A stretch of 8,541 nucleotides of DNA from Candidatus Adiutrix sp. (GCA_031285975.1 JAITVE010000198.1:1-8541), one strand, 5' to 3'. Positions 1-7,312 are shown, counted from the stretch's first letter. The notes: generated from the sequence alone by a model not told the origin. A program made the numbers and translations.

Positions 1-572
1 AGTGCCACATCACCAACAGCCGCCGCACCATCCGCACCCCGAAAGATATGGACGGCCTGAAAATGCGCACCATGCCCGTGCCCGCGCACGTTTTTTACTG
101 GAACTCCCTGGGCTGCTCCGCTGAAGGCTCCCCCTTCTCTGAACTGTATACCAACCTGGCCACCAAAGTTTTCGACGGGCAGGAAAACGGCATTGCCCAC
201 ACCTATACTTCAAAATTCAACGAAGTGCAGCAGTACATGACCCTCAGCGGGCACGTCTACACCACCTACGTGCTGGCCATGAACCTGGATTATTGGAATG
301 AACTGAGCCCGGAAGATCAGGAACTGCTGCGCAAGGCCCATAAAAATGCCTACGCCTACCAGTTGGAGCTGATTGAAAAAGAAGACGCGGCCAACCTGGA
401 AGAAATGAAGAACAGCAAGAACCACCCCTTCGAAGTCACCACCCTGACCCCGGAAGAACATCAGGCTTTCATTGATTCCGCCAAAGGCACCCACGACAAA
501 TACCGTGAAGAACTCGGCGCGGCTGAATTCGACGCCTTCCAGGCCGCGGTTCGTGAGGCCGGTGCCCAATAA
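1..572 (+). CDS. dctP: TRAP transporter substrate-binding protein DctP, C-terminal part (5' end outside window)
   Basis: Extracytoplasmic solute receptor of a tripartite ATP-independent periplasmic transporter, which binds an organic acid in the periplasm and delivers it to the DctQM membrane complex. The open frame is already running at base 3 and continues through 189 codons to a TAA at 570-572, so the start codon and signal peptide lie upstream. The ATG at 48 is internal. Visible family hallmarks are the NSRRTIRTPKDMDGLKMR stretch near the left edge (the 'R-x-I-x-T-P-x-D-x-x-G-x-K-x-R' motif containing the carboxylate-binding arginine region), then the ELYTNLATKVFDGQENG segment and the VQQYMTLSGHVYTTYVLAMN segment, all in the usual order. 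The C-terminal part is helical and charged, as usual. About 330 residues are typical, so a little over half the protein is present. It is followed 18 bp later by dctQ. The substrate cannot be read from the sequence; a hydroxylated carboxylic acid is inferred from the downstream enzymes. Confidence 0.93.
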   Translation, partial: CHITNSRRTIRTPKDMDGLKMRTMPVPAHVFYWNSLGCSAEGSPFSELYTNLATKVFDGQENGIAHTYTSKFNEVQQYMTLSGHVYTTYVLAMNLDYWNELSPEDQELLRKAHKNAYAYQLELIEKEDAANLEEMKNSKNHPFEVTTLTPEEHQAFIDSAKGTHDKYREELGAAEFDAFQAAVREAGAQ

Positions 573-575
573 GAC

Positions 576-582
576 AAGGTGG
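576..582 (+). promoter_or_regulatory. Ribosome binding site of dctQ; decides its start codon
   Basis: The sequence AAGGTGG is a good Shine-Dalgarno match 8 bases before the ATG at 591. A longer reading that starts at the GTG at 579 would place the start codon inside this site and leave no purine-rich signal upstream, so the ATG at 591 is preferred. Confidence 0.7.
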
Positions 583-590
583 TGGATACG

Positions 591-1085
591 ATGAAAGCTC
601 TCAAATGGCTTGACGACAACTGTGAAAAGTTTTGTTGCAGCGTTCTTTTCATCGGTTTTACAGTCGTGATGATCGTGAATGTCTTCATGCGCTTTGTTCT
701 TGAAAACGCCATCCCCTGGGCATCCGACCTGGTGCTGTTCATTTTCACCTGGTTTGTGATGTTCGGCATGAGCTATTGCCTGAAGACGCGCAGCCACATC
801 AGCATCACAGTTATAGCAGACCGCCTCCCGCCCCGGGTAGCGCGCCTGTGCGCCATGCTGGTCAACGCGGTTATGTTTGCCTTCATGCTGCTTATTTGTT
901 ATAACGGCCTGCGCCTTTTGGGCGACCGGTCTGTGGTCAACAAATACGGCCTCTTGTTCCGGTATCCGCTGTGGTCGCTGTACCTGGCGCTGCCTGTGGG
1001 CTGCGCTCTGTCCCTGATCCGCATTGCCCAAAACTTCCACAGCGCCATGAAAGCGCCAAACGCACGCGAGGGGGGCAGCCAATGA
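591..1085 (+). CDS. dctQ: TRAP transporter small membrane subunit DctQ
   Basis: Small integral-membrane subunit of the TRAP transporter. It partners with DctM in the cytoplasmic membrane and helps couple the binding protein to substrate/sodium import. The chosen ATG gives 164 residues, the usual size. Four hydrophobic segments are visible at about residues 15-35, 44-64, 85-107 and 127-147, the family's four-helix layout. The loop between helices 1 and 2 (MRFVLENAIPWASDL) matches the conserved 'RY-x-x-N-x-x-I-x-W-x-x-E/D' region, and the second helix ends in GMSYCLKTRSHI, the usual G-x-x-x-x-x-x-x-x-H signature. The gene lies 18 bp after dctP. Its stop codon overlaps the dctM start (ATGA, 1082-1085), which indicates translational coupling of the two membrane subunits. 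Confidence 0.93.
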   Translation: MKALKWLDDNCEKFCCSVLFIGFTVVMIVNVFMRFVLENAIPWASDLVLFIFTWFVMFGMSYCLKTRSHISITVIADRLPPRVARLCAMLVNAVMFAFMLLICYNGLRLLGDRSVVNKYGLLFRYPLWSLYLALPVGCALSLIRIAQNFHSAMKAPNAREGGSQ

Positions 1086-2368
1086 CCGCGTTAGTAATGT
1101 TTGCCATTTTGCTGTTCTGTATCCTTATTGGCCTGCCCATTGCTTTTGCCATCGGCATTTCCTCATCCGCCGCCATTCTGATTTTCGGCACGGTCAGCGA
1201 AATGTTTCAGCCCCGATCAATAATCACCGCCTTGAACTCCTATCCCATTCTGGCCATACCCCTGTTCATCCTGGCCGGGGATCTGATGCTGACGGGCGGG
1301 CTTTCCAAGCGGCTCATCGGGTTCGCGGAATCGCTTATGGGCTCGTTTCGGGCCAATCTTTCTTACGTGACGGTTCTGGCCAGCACTTTTTTCGCGGACA
1401 TTTCCGGCTCCGGCCCGGCCACGGTGGCGGCCATCGGTTCCAACGTGGTGCCGGAAATGGTCAAGCGCGGCTACCCCAAGGATTATTCCACGGCCCTTTC
1501 CGCCGCTTCCGGCATGATCGGGGTTATGATTCCGCCCAGCATTCCCTTCATTATGTATGGGGTGGCGGCGGAGCAATCCGTCAGCCGGCTGTTCATCGCG
1601 GGGGTGGGGCCGGGCCTGCTGTTCGCCGGCGGGTTCATGCTCATAGCGCGGCTGATGTATGGCAGGCTCAAGCTTGACTGCGCTACAACGCCTTTCAACT
1701 TCAAGGACATGCTGCGGTCGCTGCGGAAAGCTTTCTTCGCTATACTCGCGCCGGTGATTGTGCTGGGCGGCATTTACGGCGGGGTGTTTTCCCCGACGGA
1801 GGCGGCCGCCATCGCCGTGTTCTACGCGCTGTTTGTGGGCCTGTTCATTTACCGCGACCTCACCCTGAAGAGCATCTGGGAGATTTTCGGCCGCTCTTCC
1901 ATCACCTCCGCCACGGTGCTGGTGCTCATCGCCTTCGCCTCCACCTTCGGGCGCATCCTGACCTTGGAGCGGGTGCCGAACATGATCGCCAGCTTCATGG
2001 GCTCCTTCAGCGAAAGCGCCTTTGTGCTGCTGCTCATCCTCAACGTGTTCCTGCTTCTGGTGGGCATGTTCATGGAAACCATCGCCTCCATCATCATCCT
2101 GACGCCCATCCTGCTGCCGGTGGTCAAAAGCTTCGGCATCGACCCCCTGCTGTTCGGCGTTATCATGGTGGTGAACCTGGCCATCGGCTTCTGCACGCCG
2201 CCCCTGGGGGTGAACCTCTTCGTGGCCAGCGGCATCAGTAAAATAAGTATTGAGCAAGTGGCCAAAGCTGTTGTACCGTATTTCATCGGCATGGCTGTCA
2301 TGCTGGCGATTGTAACCTATATACCCGCCGTTTCCATGGCGCTGCCCAAGCTGCTGTTTGGAAACTGA
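1082..2368 (+). CDS. dctM: TRAP transporter large membrane subunit DctM
   Basis: Large membrane subunit that forms the transport path of the TRAP system, importing the bound acid with a cation gradient. The start at 1082 gives 428 residues, the normal family length. It is preceded by a strong GAGGGGGG site (1068-1075) and overlaps the dctQ stop by four bases. A longer in-frame reading from 971 exists but would overlap dctQ by over 100 bases and add a non-hydrophobic leader, so it is rejected. Family motifs appear in order: NSYPILAIPLFILAGDLM (52-69), ISGSGPATVAAIGS (107-120), GVMIPPSIPFI (147-157), GGVFSPTEAAAIAV (233-246), METIASIIILTPILLPV (331-347) and NLAIGFCTPPLGVNLF (365-380). Most of the protein is hydrophobic, consistent with many membrane helices. 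It is intact, with no frameshift. The specificity is not predictable from this subunit. Confidence 0.96.
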   Translation: MTALVMFAILLFCILIGLPIAFAIGISSSAAILIFGTVSEMFQPRSIITALNSYPILAIPLFILAGDLMLTGGLSKRLIGFAESLMGSFRANLSYVTVLASTFFADISGSGPATVAAIGSNVVPEMVKRGYPKDYSTALSAASGMIGVMIPPSIPFIMYGVAAEQSVSRLFIAGVGPGLLFAGGFMLIARLMYGRLKLDCATTPFNFKDMLRSLRKAFFAILAPVIVLGGIYGGVFSPTEAAAIAVFYALFVGLFIYRDLTLKSIWEIFGRSSITSATVLVLIAFASTFGRILTLERVPNMIASFMGSFSESAFVLLLILNVFLLLVGMFMETIASIIILTPILLPVVKSFGIDPLLFGVIMVVNLAIGFCTPPLGVNLFVASGISKISIEQVAKAVVPYFIGMAVMLAIVTYIPAVSMALPKLLFGN

Positions 2369-2393
2369 GCAGAGAGAAAGTTGAAAGACCGCG

Positions 2394-3092
2394 ATGGCGT
2401 ATAACCAAAATGCAGTTGACACCGTGTACAATTTCGTCATGGAAAAAATTCAGTCCGGCGAGTGGCCCGCGGGCTCACGAATTATGACCGAACTCAAACT
2501 GGCGGAACTGCTGGGCGTCAGCCGCGTGGCGGTGAGGGACGCGACCCAGAAGCTGACGGGCATGTCGGTGCTCAAAAAGCTTCAGGGCTCGGGCACCTAT
2601 GTGGAAAAAATCGACATGGGCTCGCTCATGAGCGCCATCAAGCCCATCGTGACCATCAACGACCAGGAACTGCTGGAGCTTATGGAATTCAGGCGCTACT
2701 TCGAGCCGGGCAATGTGCGGCAGTTCATCTGCAACTGCGCGGCCGAGGAGCTTGAAGCCCTTGAGCAAAACTACGCCGAGTTAAAAGCGGTGGAAAACGA
2801 CCCCTTCGCCTTTTATGAAATAGACCAGGCCTTCCACCACATGATAGCCACGGGAACGCATAATTCCTTTGTCACCGGCCTCAGCGATTTTTACGGGGAC
2901 ATCCTCAAGGCGCAGCAGTGTTACATAAGTATGCGCCTGGGGCCGGAAATCGCTCTGGAAGATCACTTTCTCATTATTAAGTGCATCAAGGAACAGGACA
3001 AAGAGCTGGCCGCGCTGCACATGGAGCGCCATGTGCAGCGGGCTATCGTGAGAATGCGGGAATACTTGGCCAAAACCTCGCGCAACCAATAA
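2394..3092 (+). CDS. GntR-family transcriptional regulator, FadR/FCD subfamily
   Basis: Cytoplasmic DNA-binding regulator of 232 residues, the usual length for this subfamily. The N-terminal part (about 8-70) is a GntR winged helix-turn-helix: IQSGEWPAGSRI is the conserved wing-preceding segment, ELKLAELLGVSRVAVRDATQKL is the recognition helix region and LQGSGTYV is the wing. The C-terminal part (about 90-225) is an all-helical FCD ligand-binding domain. Its putative metal-binding set is present: D144 and H148 in D-x-x-x-H, H191, and H213 in MERH. FCD domains usually bind a carboxylate through a metal ion, so the inducer is probably the imported acid or a pathway intermediate (inference). The gene sits 25 bp after dctM and 25 bp before the UxaA-family gene, so it looks co-transcribed and may control its own operon. 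Only a weak purine-rich signal (AGAGAGAAAG, 2371-2380) lies upstream, further away than ideal, so translation may be low. No clear operator palindrome is visible in the short gaps; the operator is probably upstream of dctP. Confidence 0.92.
   Translation: MAYNQNAVDTVYNFVMEKIQSGEWPAGSRIMTELKLAELLGVSRVAVRDATQKLTGMSVLKKLQGSGTYVEKIDMGSLMSAIKPIVTINDQELLELMEFRRYFEPGNVRQFICNCAAEELEALEQNYAELKAVENDPFAFYEIDQAFHHMIATGTHNSFVTGLSDFYGDILKAQQCYISMRLGPEIALEDHFLIIKCIKEQDKELAALHMERHVQRAIVRMREYLAKTSRNQ
3013..3040 (+). repeat. Perfect 12-bp inverted repeat (hairpin) inside the regulator gene
   Basis: The arm CGCTGCACATGG (3013-3024) is the exact reverse complement of CCATGTGCAGCG (3029-3040), with a four-base loop AGCG. 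It lies within the last 30 codons of the GntR gene, across the codons for ALHMERHVQR, which include the putative metal ligand H213. No run of T follows, so it is not an intrinsic terminator. It could form a stable mRNA hairpin about 78 bases before the uxaA-like start, or it may be an accident of the His-Met/His-Val codons. Confidence 0.6.
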
Positions 3093-3117
3093 CCATCTGA
3101 AAGCATTTGGAGTTTAT

Positions 3118-4608
3118 ATGAAAGCCATTACCGTTCACCCTGACGATTCTGTCGCCATCGCCCTGGAGCCGTTGAAAAAGGGAGAGGCCGTAACCGTCGC
3201 GGGGCAAAACGTCACCCTGCAAAGCGACATACCCTTCGGCCATAAATTCGCCCTGAAAGATACCGCGCAAGACGGCGCCTTCGTTAAATACGGGGAAGTT
3301 ATCGGCCTGGCGCAAAAGCCCATCGCCGCCGGTGAATGGGTGCATGTGCACAACCTGAAAAACGTCGACCCCGGCGCTTCCGGCTATAAATATGAATTCA
3401 ATGCCAAAAGCGTCATGCCGGGCAAATCGGACGCCACGTTCATGGGCTATGCCCGCAAAAGCGGCCAGGCGGGCATCCGCAACTACATCGCCATCATACC
3501 CATAGTTTTCTGCGCCAACGGCCCGGCGGAAAAACTCGGCAGAATGCTGTCGCTCAAATATCCTGAAACCGATTTTTTTGACGGCTTTCAGGTGCTGGCC
3601 CACGGCTCCGGCTGCGGCCAGTCGGGCGACGACCTGAACATGACCAGCAAGGTTCTGGCCAACCTGTCCAAGAACGACAACTTCGGCGGCGTGCTGTTCG
3701 TTTCCCTGGGCTGCGAGGTGAACGACCTGAAGCAGATGAAACCCTATATTGGGGAATATGACGCGGAAAGAACGCGCTTTATGACCCTGCAGGATGTGGA
3801 CGACGAATATGAAACGGGCATGAAACTGGCGGATGAACTGTATGCCGTGGTCTCCAAAGACCGCAGAACGCCGTGCAACCTCAACATGCTGAACATCGGC
3901 TACAACTGCGGCGGCTCGGACAGCTTTTCCGGCATCACCGCCAACCGCCTGGTGGGCGACCTTACCGACAAATTGACCAAGCTGGGGGCCACCACCAACC
4001 TGACGGAAGTCCCGGAAATGTTCGGGGCGGAACATATCCTGATGAACCGGGCCAAAGATGAAGCCGTGTTCAGCAAGACCGTCGCCATGATTAAGGATTT
4101 TAAGGAATATTTCGCAAAATACGGCCAGAACCCCGAAGATAACGCCACCCAGGGAAACGTGGAAGGCGGCATTTCAACCCTGGCCGATAAATCGCTGGGC
4201 TGCATTCAGAAAGGCGGCAAGAGCCTGGTGGTTGATGTTGTCCCCCACGGCGACCGCATTACGCAGCGGGGCTTCAACATCGTCGCCGGCCCCGGCAACG
4301 ACCTGACCGGGATCACCGGGCAGGTTGCCGCCGGTTCGGTGCTGATCCTTTTCACCACCGGGCGCGGCACGCCCGCGGGCTTCATCGGCCCCACGTTCCG
4401 TCTTTCCACCAACAACGTGCTGTTCAAGAAAAAACCGGGCTGGAACGATTTCAACGCGGGCCGCCTTTTGACGGGCGAAGCCCCGGAAGCGCTCACAGAG
4501 GAATTGTACGATATGGTCATGGCCACCTGCGAAGGCCGCTACCGCACCAAAAACGAAATGCACGGCTTTTACCAGATGGGTATTTTCAAAGACGGCGTCA
4601 CGGACTGA
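3118..4608 (+). CDS. UxaA-family dehydratase (altronate/galactarate dehydratase-like)
   Basis: Predicted cytoplasmic, metal-dependent lyase of 496 residues, essentially the length of E. coli altronate dehydratase. Known members remove water from sugar acids (altronate, galactarate), or sulfite from sulfolactate in the split SuyAB form, by abstracting the proton next to the carboxylate. Residues 1-80 form the SAF domain, with GHKFAL (41-46), KYGEVIG (57-63) and WVHVHN (74-79). The catalytic body starts at FMGYARKSGQAGIRN (108-122). It carries HGSGCGQSGDD (162-172), LGCEVN (197-202), CGGSDSFSGITANRLVG (264-280), EVPEMFGAE (297-305), GNVEGGISTLADKSLG (346-361), GRGTPAG (415-421) and STNN (430-433). 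All the signature blocks are therefore intact and an active enzyme is expected. GGAG at 3109-3112 supports the start. The substrate is not readable: its neighbours are a 4-hydroxybutyryl-CoA pathway rather than hexuronate genes (no UxaB, UxaC, KdgK or KdgA), so 'altronate dehydratase' would be a risky label. A role in dehydrating the imported acid is inferred. Confidence 0.9.
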   Translation: MKAITVHPDDSVAIALEPLKKGEAVTVAGQNVTLQSDIPFGHKFALKDTAQDGAFVKYGEVIGLAQKPIAAGEWVHVHNLKNVDPGASGYKYEFNAKSVMPGKSDATFMGYARKSGQAGIRNYIAIIPIVFCANGPAEKLGRMLSLKYPETDFFDGFQVLAHGSGCGQSGDDLNMTSKVLANLSKNDNFGGVLFVSLGCEVNDLKQMKPYIGEYDAERTRFMTLQDVDDEYETGMKLADELYAVVSKDRRTPCNLNMLNIGYNCGGSDSFSGITANRLVGDLTDKLTKLGATTNLTEVPEMFGAEHILMNRAKDEAVFSKTVAMIKDFKEYFAKYGQNPEDNATQGNVEGGISTLADKSLGCIQKGGKSLVVDVVPHGDRITQRGFNIVAGPGNDLTGITGQVAAGSVLILFTTGRGTPAGFIGPTFRLSTNNVLFKKKPGWNDFNAGRLLTGEAPEALTEELYDMVMATCEGRYRTKNEMHGFYQMGIFKDGVTD

Positions 4609-4682
4609 CTCAGCCAACAAGAACCCTGGGCGCGGGGCTGCCCGCGCCCACAAAAAATTAACATCAGAAAGGTGGCACGGCC
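4609..4682 (+). other. Intergenic spacer between the uxaA-like gene and abfD
   Basis: At 74 bases this is the longest non-coding stretch in the window. It contains a perfect hairpin (4627-4650), a short A-rich segment (CAAAAAATTAA, 4651-4661) and the abfD ribosome binding site AAAGGTGG (4668-4675), 7 bases before the ATG at 4683. No convincing -35/-10 promoter pair is visible, though a weak one cannot be excluded. Confidence 0.6.
4627..4650 (+). repeat. Perfect 10-bp GC-rich hairpin after the uxaA-like gene, without U-tract
   Basis: TGGGCGCGGG (4627-4636) and CCCGCGCCCA (4641-4650) are exact reverse complements separated by the loop GCTG. The stem is almost all G-C and should be very stable in RNA. 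The bases that follow are CAAAAAATTAAC, not T-rich, and the minus-strand continuation is not T-rich either, so a Rho-independent terminator is unlikely on either strand. It more likely acts as a 3'-end protecting or processing element that separates uxaA expression from the downstream CoA genes (inference). Confidence 0.7.
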
Positions 4683-6128
4683 ATGATGACAGGCAAGGAA
4701 TATATTGAAAGCATCCGCAGGATGGACATGAACATCTGGATGTTCGGCGAAAAAATCAAAACAGCGGCGGACGACCCCATTCTGCGCCCCTCGCTCAACT
4801 CGGTGCGGGCCACCTATGACTTGGCCGAGCAGCCCGAACACGAAGAGCTGATGACCGCCACGTCCAACCTCACCGGGAAAAAAATCAATCGCTTTTGCCA
4901 CATCCACCAAAGCGCGGATGATTTAGTGAAAAAAGTGAAAATGCAGCGCCTCTGCGGCCAGAAAACCGCTTCCTGCTTTCAGCGCTGCGTGGGCATGGAC
5001 GCCTGTAACGCTTTGTACAGCACCACCTATGAGACCGACCAGAAACACGGAACCACATACCACCAGCGTTTCCTCGAATTCATGAAAAAAGTGCAGGATG
5101 AAGATTTGGTGGTGGACGGGGCCATGACCGACCCCAAGGGCGACCGCGGCTTGAACCCCGGCGGCCAGGCCGATAAAGATTTGTACCTGCGCGTGGTGGA
5201 ACGCCGCCCGGACGGCATAGTGGTGCGCGGGGCCAAAGCCCACCAGACGGGGGCCACCAATTCCCACGAAATCCTGGTTATGCCCACCGTGGCCATGAAG
5301 CCGGAAGATAAAGATTACGCCGTGTCATTTTCCGTGCCCATTGACACCAAGGGCATTATCATGATTGTCGGCCGCCAGTCCTGCGACACCCGCAAGCTGG
5401 AAGGCAGCAGTCTGGATGTGGGCAACTGTGAATTCGGCGGCATGGAAGCCCTGGTTATTTTTGAAGATGTTTTCGTGCCCAACGAACGCGTTTTCATGGA
5501 TGGCGAAACCGATTTCTCCGGTATGCTGGTGGAACGCTTTTCCGGTTATCACCGCCAGAGCTACGGCGGCTGCAAAGTCGGCGTGGGCGACGTGCTGATC
5601 GGCGCGGCCGCCCTGGCCGCCGATTATAACGGAGCGGCCAAGGCCAGCCACATTAAGGATAAACTCATTGAGATGACCCATCTCAACGAAACCCTGTACG
5701 CGTGCAGCATCGCCTGTTCTTCCGAGGGGACGAAAACCGCTTCCGGCAACTATCTTATTGATCTCTTGCTGGCCAACGTCAGCAAGCAAAACGTCACCCG
5801 CTTCCCCTACGAAATAGCGCGCCTGGCCGAAGATATCGCCGGGGGCCTGATGGTCACTGCCCCGGCGGAAAAAGACCTGCGGCACCCTGAAATCGGGCCT
5901 TATGTGGAAAAATATTTCAAAGGCGTGGCGGGCGTTTCCACAGAAACCCGCCTGAAGATTATGCGCCTGATCGAAAACATCACCCTGGGCACAGCGGCGG
6001 TGGGCTACCGCACCGAATCCATGCACGGGGCCGGTTCCCCCCAGGCCCAGCGCATCATGATCTCTCGCCAGAGCAATATCGAAAACAAAAAAGCCCTGGC
6101 CAAAGTCATCGCCAGGATTGAGGACTAG
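4683..6128 (+). CDS. abfD: 4-hydroxybutyryl-CoA dehydratase (vinylacetyl-CoA isomerase)
   Basis: Cytoplasmic FAD and [4Fe-4S] enzyme that converts 4-hydroxybutyryl-CoA to crotonyl-CoA by a ketyl-radical mechanism and also isomerises vinylacetyl-CoA. The 481 residues align by eye along their whole length with Clostridium aminobutyricum AbfD as I remember it, for example [12 protein letters not shown] at the start, [39 protein letters not shown] and [19 protein letters not shown] near the end. The four cluster ligands are present: C98 and C102 (SCFQRC), H290 ([10 protein letters not shown]) and C297, matching C99, C103, H292 and C299. Residues implicated in catalysis are also kept: Q100, T189, E255, Y294, K298 and E445. 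This makes the specific assignment much firmer than the general HpaB/4-hydroxyphenylacetate hydroxylase superfamily label. The region around 395-420 seems several residues shorter than the clostridial protein. The start is set by AAAGGTGG and by the matching N-terminus; ATG 4686 is an alternative. The thiolase gene begins two bases after its stop. Confidence 0.96.
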   Translation: MMTGKEYIESIRRMDMNIWMFGEKIKTAADDPILRPSLNSVRATYDLAEQPEHEELMTATSNLTGKKINRFCHIHQSADDLVKKVKMQRLCGQKTASCFQRCVGMDACNALYSTTYETDQKHGTTYHQRFLEFMKKVQDEDLVVDGAMTDPKGDRGLNPGGQADKDLYLRVVERRPDGIVVRGAKAHQTGATNSHEILVMPTVAMKPEDKDYAVSFSVPIDTKGIIMIVGRQSCDTRKLEGSSLDVGNCEFGGMEALVIFEDVFVPNERVFMDGETDFSGMLVERFSGYHRQSYGGCKVGVGDVLIGAAALAADYNGAAKASHIKDKLIEMTHLNETLYACSIACSSEGTKTASGNYLIDLLLANVSKQNVTRFPYEIARLAEDIAGGLMVTAPAEKDLRHPEIGPYVEKYFKGVAGVSTETRLKIMRLIENITLGTAAVGYRTESMHGAGSPQAQRIMISRQSNIENKKALAKVIARIED

Positions 6129-6130
6129 GC

Positions 6131-7312
6131 ATGGCCAAAACAATAGTGCTGGCCGGGGCGGTGCGCACGGCCATCGGCAAATTCGGCGGCGCGCTGGCGG
6201 ATGTGCCCGCCGCCTGGCTGGGGGCCGTTGTTCTCCGGGAAGCCGTAGCCCGCGCGGGCCTTGCGCCGGACGAGGTGGATGAAGTTATCATGGGCTGCGG
6301 CCTTCAGGCCGCGCAGGGGCAGAACGTGGCCCGCCAGGCCGCCATCGGGGCGGGGCTGCCCGTGCATATCCCAGCCATGACCGTAAACAACGTCTGCGGT
6401 TCGGGCCTGAAATGCCTGAACCTGGCCGCCGCCATGATCGCGGCGGGCGAGGCGGAGGTGGTGCTGGCCGGAGGCATGGAGAACATGTCCGCCGCCCCGT
6501 ACGCCCTGGAAAAGGCTCGTTTCGGCTACCGCATGAACAACGGCCAGCTTGTGGATACCATGATCCGCGACGGCCTGTGGGACGCGTTCAATGATTACCA
6601 CATGGGCGTTACCGCCGAAAATGTGGCCGCGGCCCAGGGCGTCACCCGCGAAATGCAGGATGAATTCGCGGCCCAAAGCCAGCAGAAGGCCGAAGCGGCC
6701 TGGAAGGCCGGGCGCTTTGCCGATGAAATTGTCGGCGTGGAAATTCAGGGCAAAAAAGAAACTGTCATTTTTGACCGCGACGAATTCCCCCGCCCCGGCG
6801 TCACCGCCGAAAGTTTGGCCAAACTGAAATCCGCCTTTAAAAAAGACGGCACGGTCACCGCCGCCAACGCTTCGGGCCTCAACGACGGCGCGGCGGCGCT
6901 GGTGCTGATGAGCGGGGAAAAGGCTGAAAAACTGGGCATCGCCCCCATGGCCCGTTTCATCTCCGGCGCTTCCGCCGGGGTTGACCCGGCCATCATGGGG
7001 CTTGGCCCGGTCTACAGCACGGAAAAGGCCCTGAAAAAAGCCGGGCTGGCCATCGGTGACATGGACTTGATTGAGGCCAACGAGGCCTTTGCCGCCCAAG
7101 CCCTGGCTGTCGGGAACTTGTTGGGCTGGGACAGCACCCGCGTCAATGTCAACGGCGGGGCCATCGCTCTCGGGCACCCCATTGGCGCTTCCGGGGCGCG
7201 CATAATGGTGACGCTTTTACATGAAATGCGGCGGCGTTCCAGCCGCTATGGCCTGGCCACCCTGTGCGTCGGCGGCGGCATGGGCGTCTCGTCCATAGTT
7301 GAGAGGCTGTAA
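6131..7312 (+). CDS. Acetyl-CoA acetyltransferase (acetoacetyl-CoA thiolase)
   Basis: Cytoplasmic thiolase that cleaves acetoacetyl-CoA with CoA into two acetyl-CoA (or condenses them in reverse). Its 393 residues are the standard length for a bacterial type II thiolase. The nucleophilic cysteine is C89 in [11 protein letters not shown]317 in NEAF (317-320), H349 in GHPIGASG and C379 in CVGGGMG complete the active site. The [11 protein letters not shown] segment (156-166) is the form seen in short-chain acetoacetyl-CoA thiolases rather than in long-chain FadA enzymes. A GAGGA site (6120-6124) inside the end of abfD serves the ATG at 6131. The last base of the stop codon is the first base of the crotonase ATG (TAATG), so the two are probably translationally coupled. 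In this context it should run in the cleavage direction as the last step of the route to acetyl-CoA. It could be named thlA, atoB or phaA; the sequence does not choose among them. Confidence 0.95.
   Translation: MAKTIVLAGAVRTAIGKFGGALADVPAAWLGAVVLREAVARAGLAPDEVDEVIMGCGLQAAQGQNVARQAAIGAGLPVHIPAMTVNNVCGSGLKCLNLAAAMIAAGEAEVVLAGGMENMSAAPYALEKARFGYRMNNGQLVDTMIRDGLWDAFNDYHMGVTAENVAAAQGVTREMQDEFAAQSQQKAEAAWKAGRFADEIVGVEIQGKKETVIFDRDEFPRPGVTAESLAKLKSAFKKDGTVTAANASGLNDGAAALVLMSGEKAEKLGIAPMARFISGASAGVDPAIMGLGPVYSTEKALKKAGLAIGDMDLIEANEAFAAQALAVGNLLGWDSTRVNVNGGAIALGHPIGASGARIMVTLLHEMRRRSSRYGLATLCVGGGMGVSSIVERL

Noticed and set aside
971..1081. In-frame upstream extension of dctM
   Set aside because: It would overlap dctQ by more than 100 bases and add a hydrophilic leader; the ATG at 1082 has a strong ribosome binding site and gives the family-length protein.
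210..1082. 290-residue minus-strand open frame opposite dctP and dctQ
   Set aside because: It lies opposite two recognised TRAP genes and has no family features.
1217..2440. 407-residue open frame on the minus strand opposite dctM
   Set aside because: It is antisense to an intact, motif-complete DctM, is rich in His, Gln, Gly and Arg as expected from reversed GC-rich codons, and shows no recognisable domain.
4301..4325. Imperfect inverted repeat ACCTGaCCGG/CCGGgCAGGT inside the uxaA-like gene
   Set aside because: It has one internal mismatch and coincides with the repeated protein pattern DLTGITGQV, so coding constraint explains it well enough.
4651..4682. Possible internal promoter in the A-rich segment before abfD
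   Set aside because: I see no adequately spaced -35/-10 pair; the segment is short and is better explained as spacer plus ribosome binding site.
4683..6128. Reading the AbfD-like protein as a 4-hydroxyphenylacetate 3-monooxygenase (HpaB)
   Set aside because: The superfamily is shared, but the [4Fe-4S] ligands C98, C102, H290 and C297 and the near full-length match to AbfD are specific to 4-hydroxybutyryl-CoA dehydratase.
6125..7177. 350-residue minus-strand open frame opposite the thiolase gene
   Set aside because: The thiolase has every active-site residue, while the reverse frame is Gly/His/Gln-rich without motifs.
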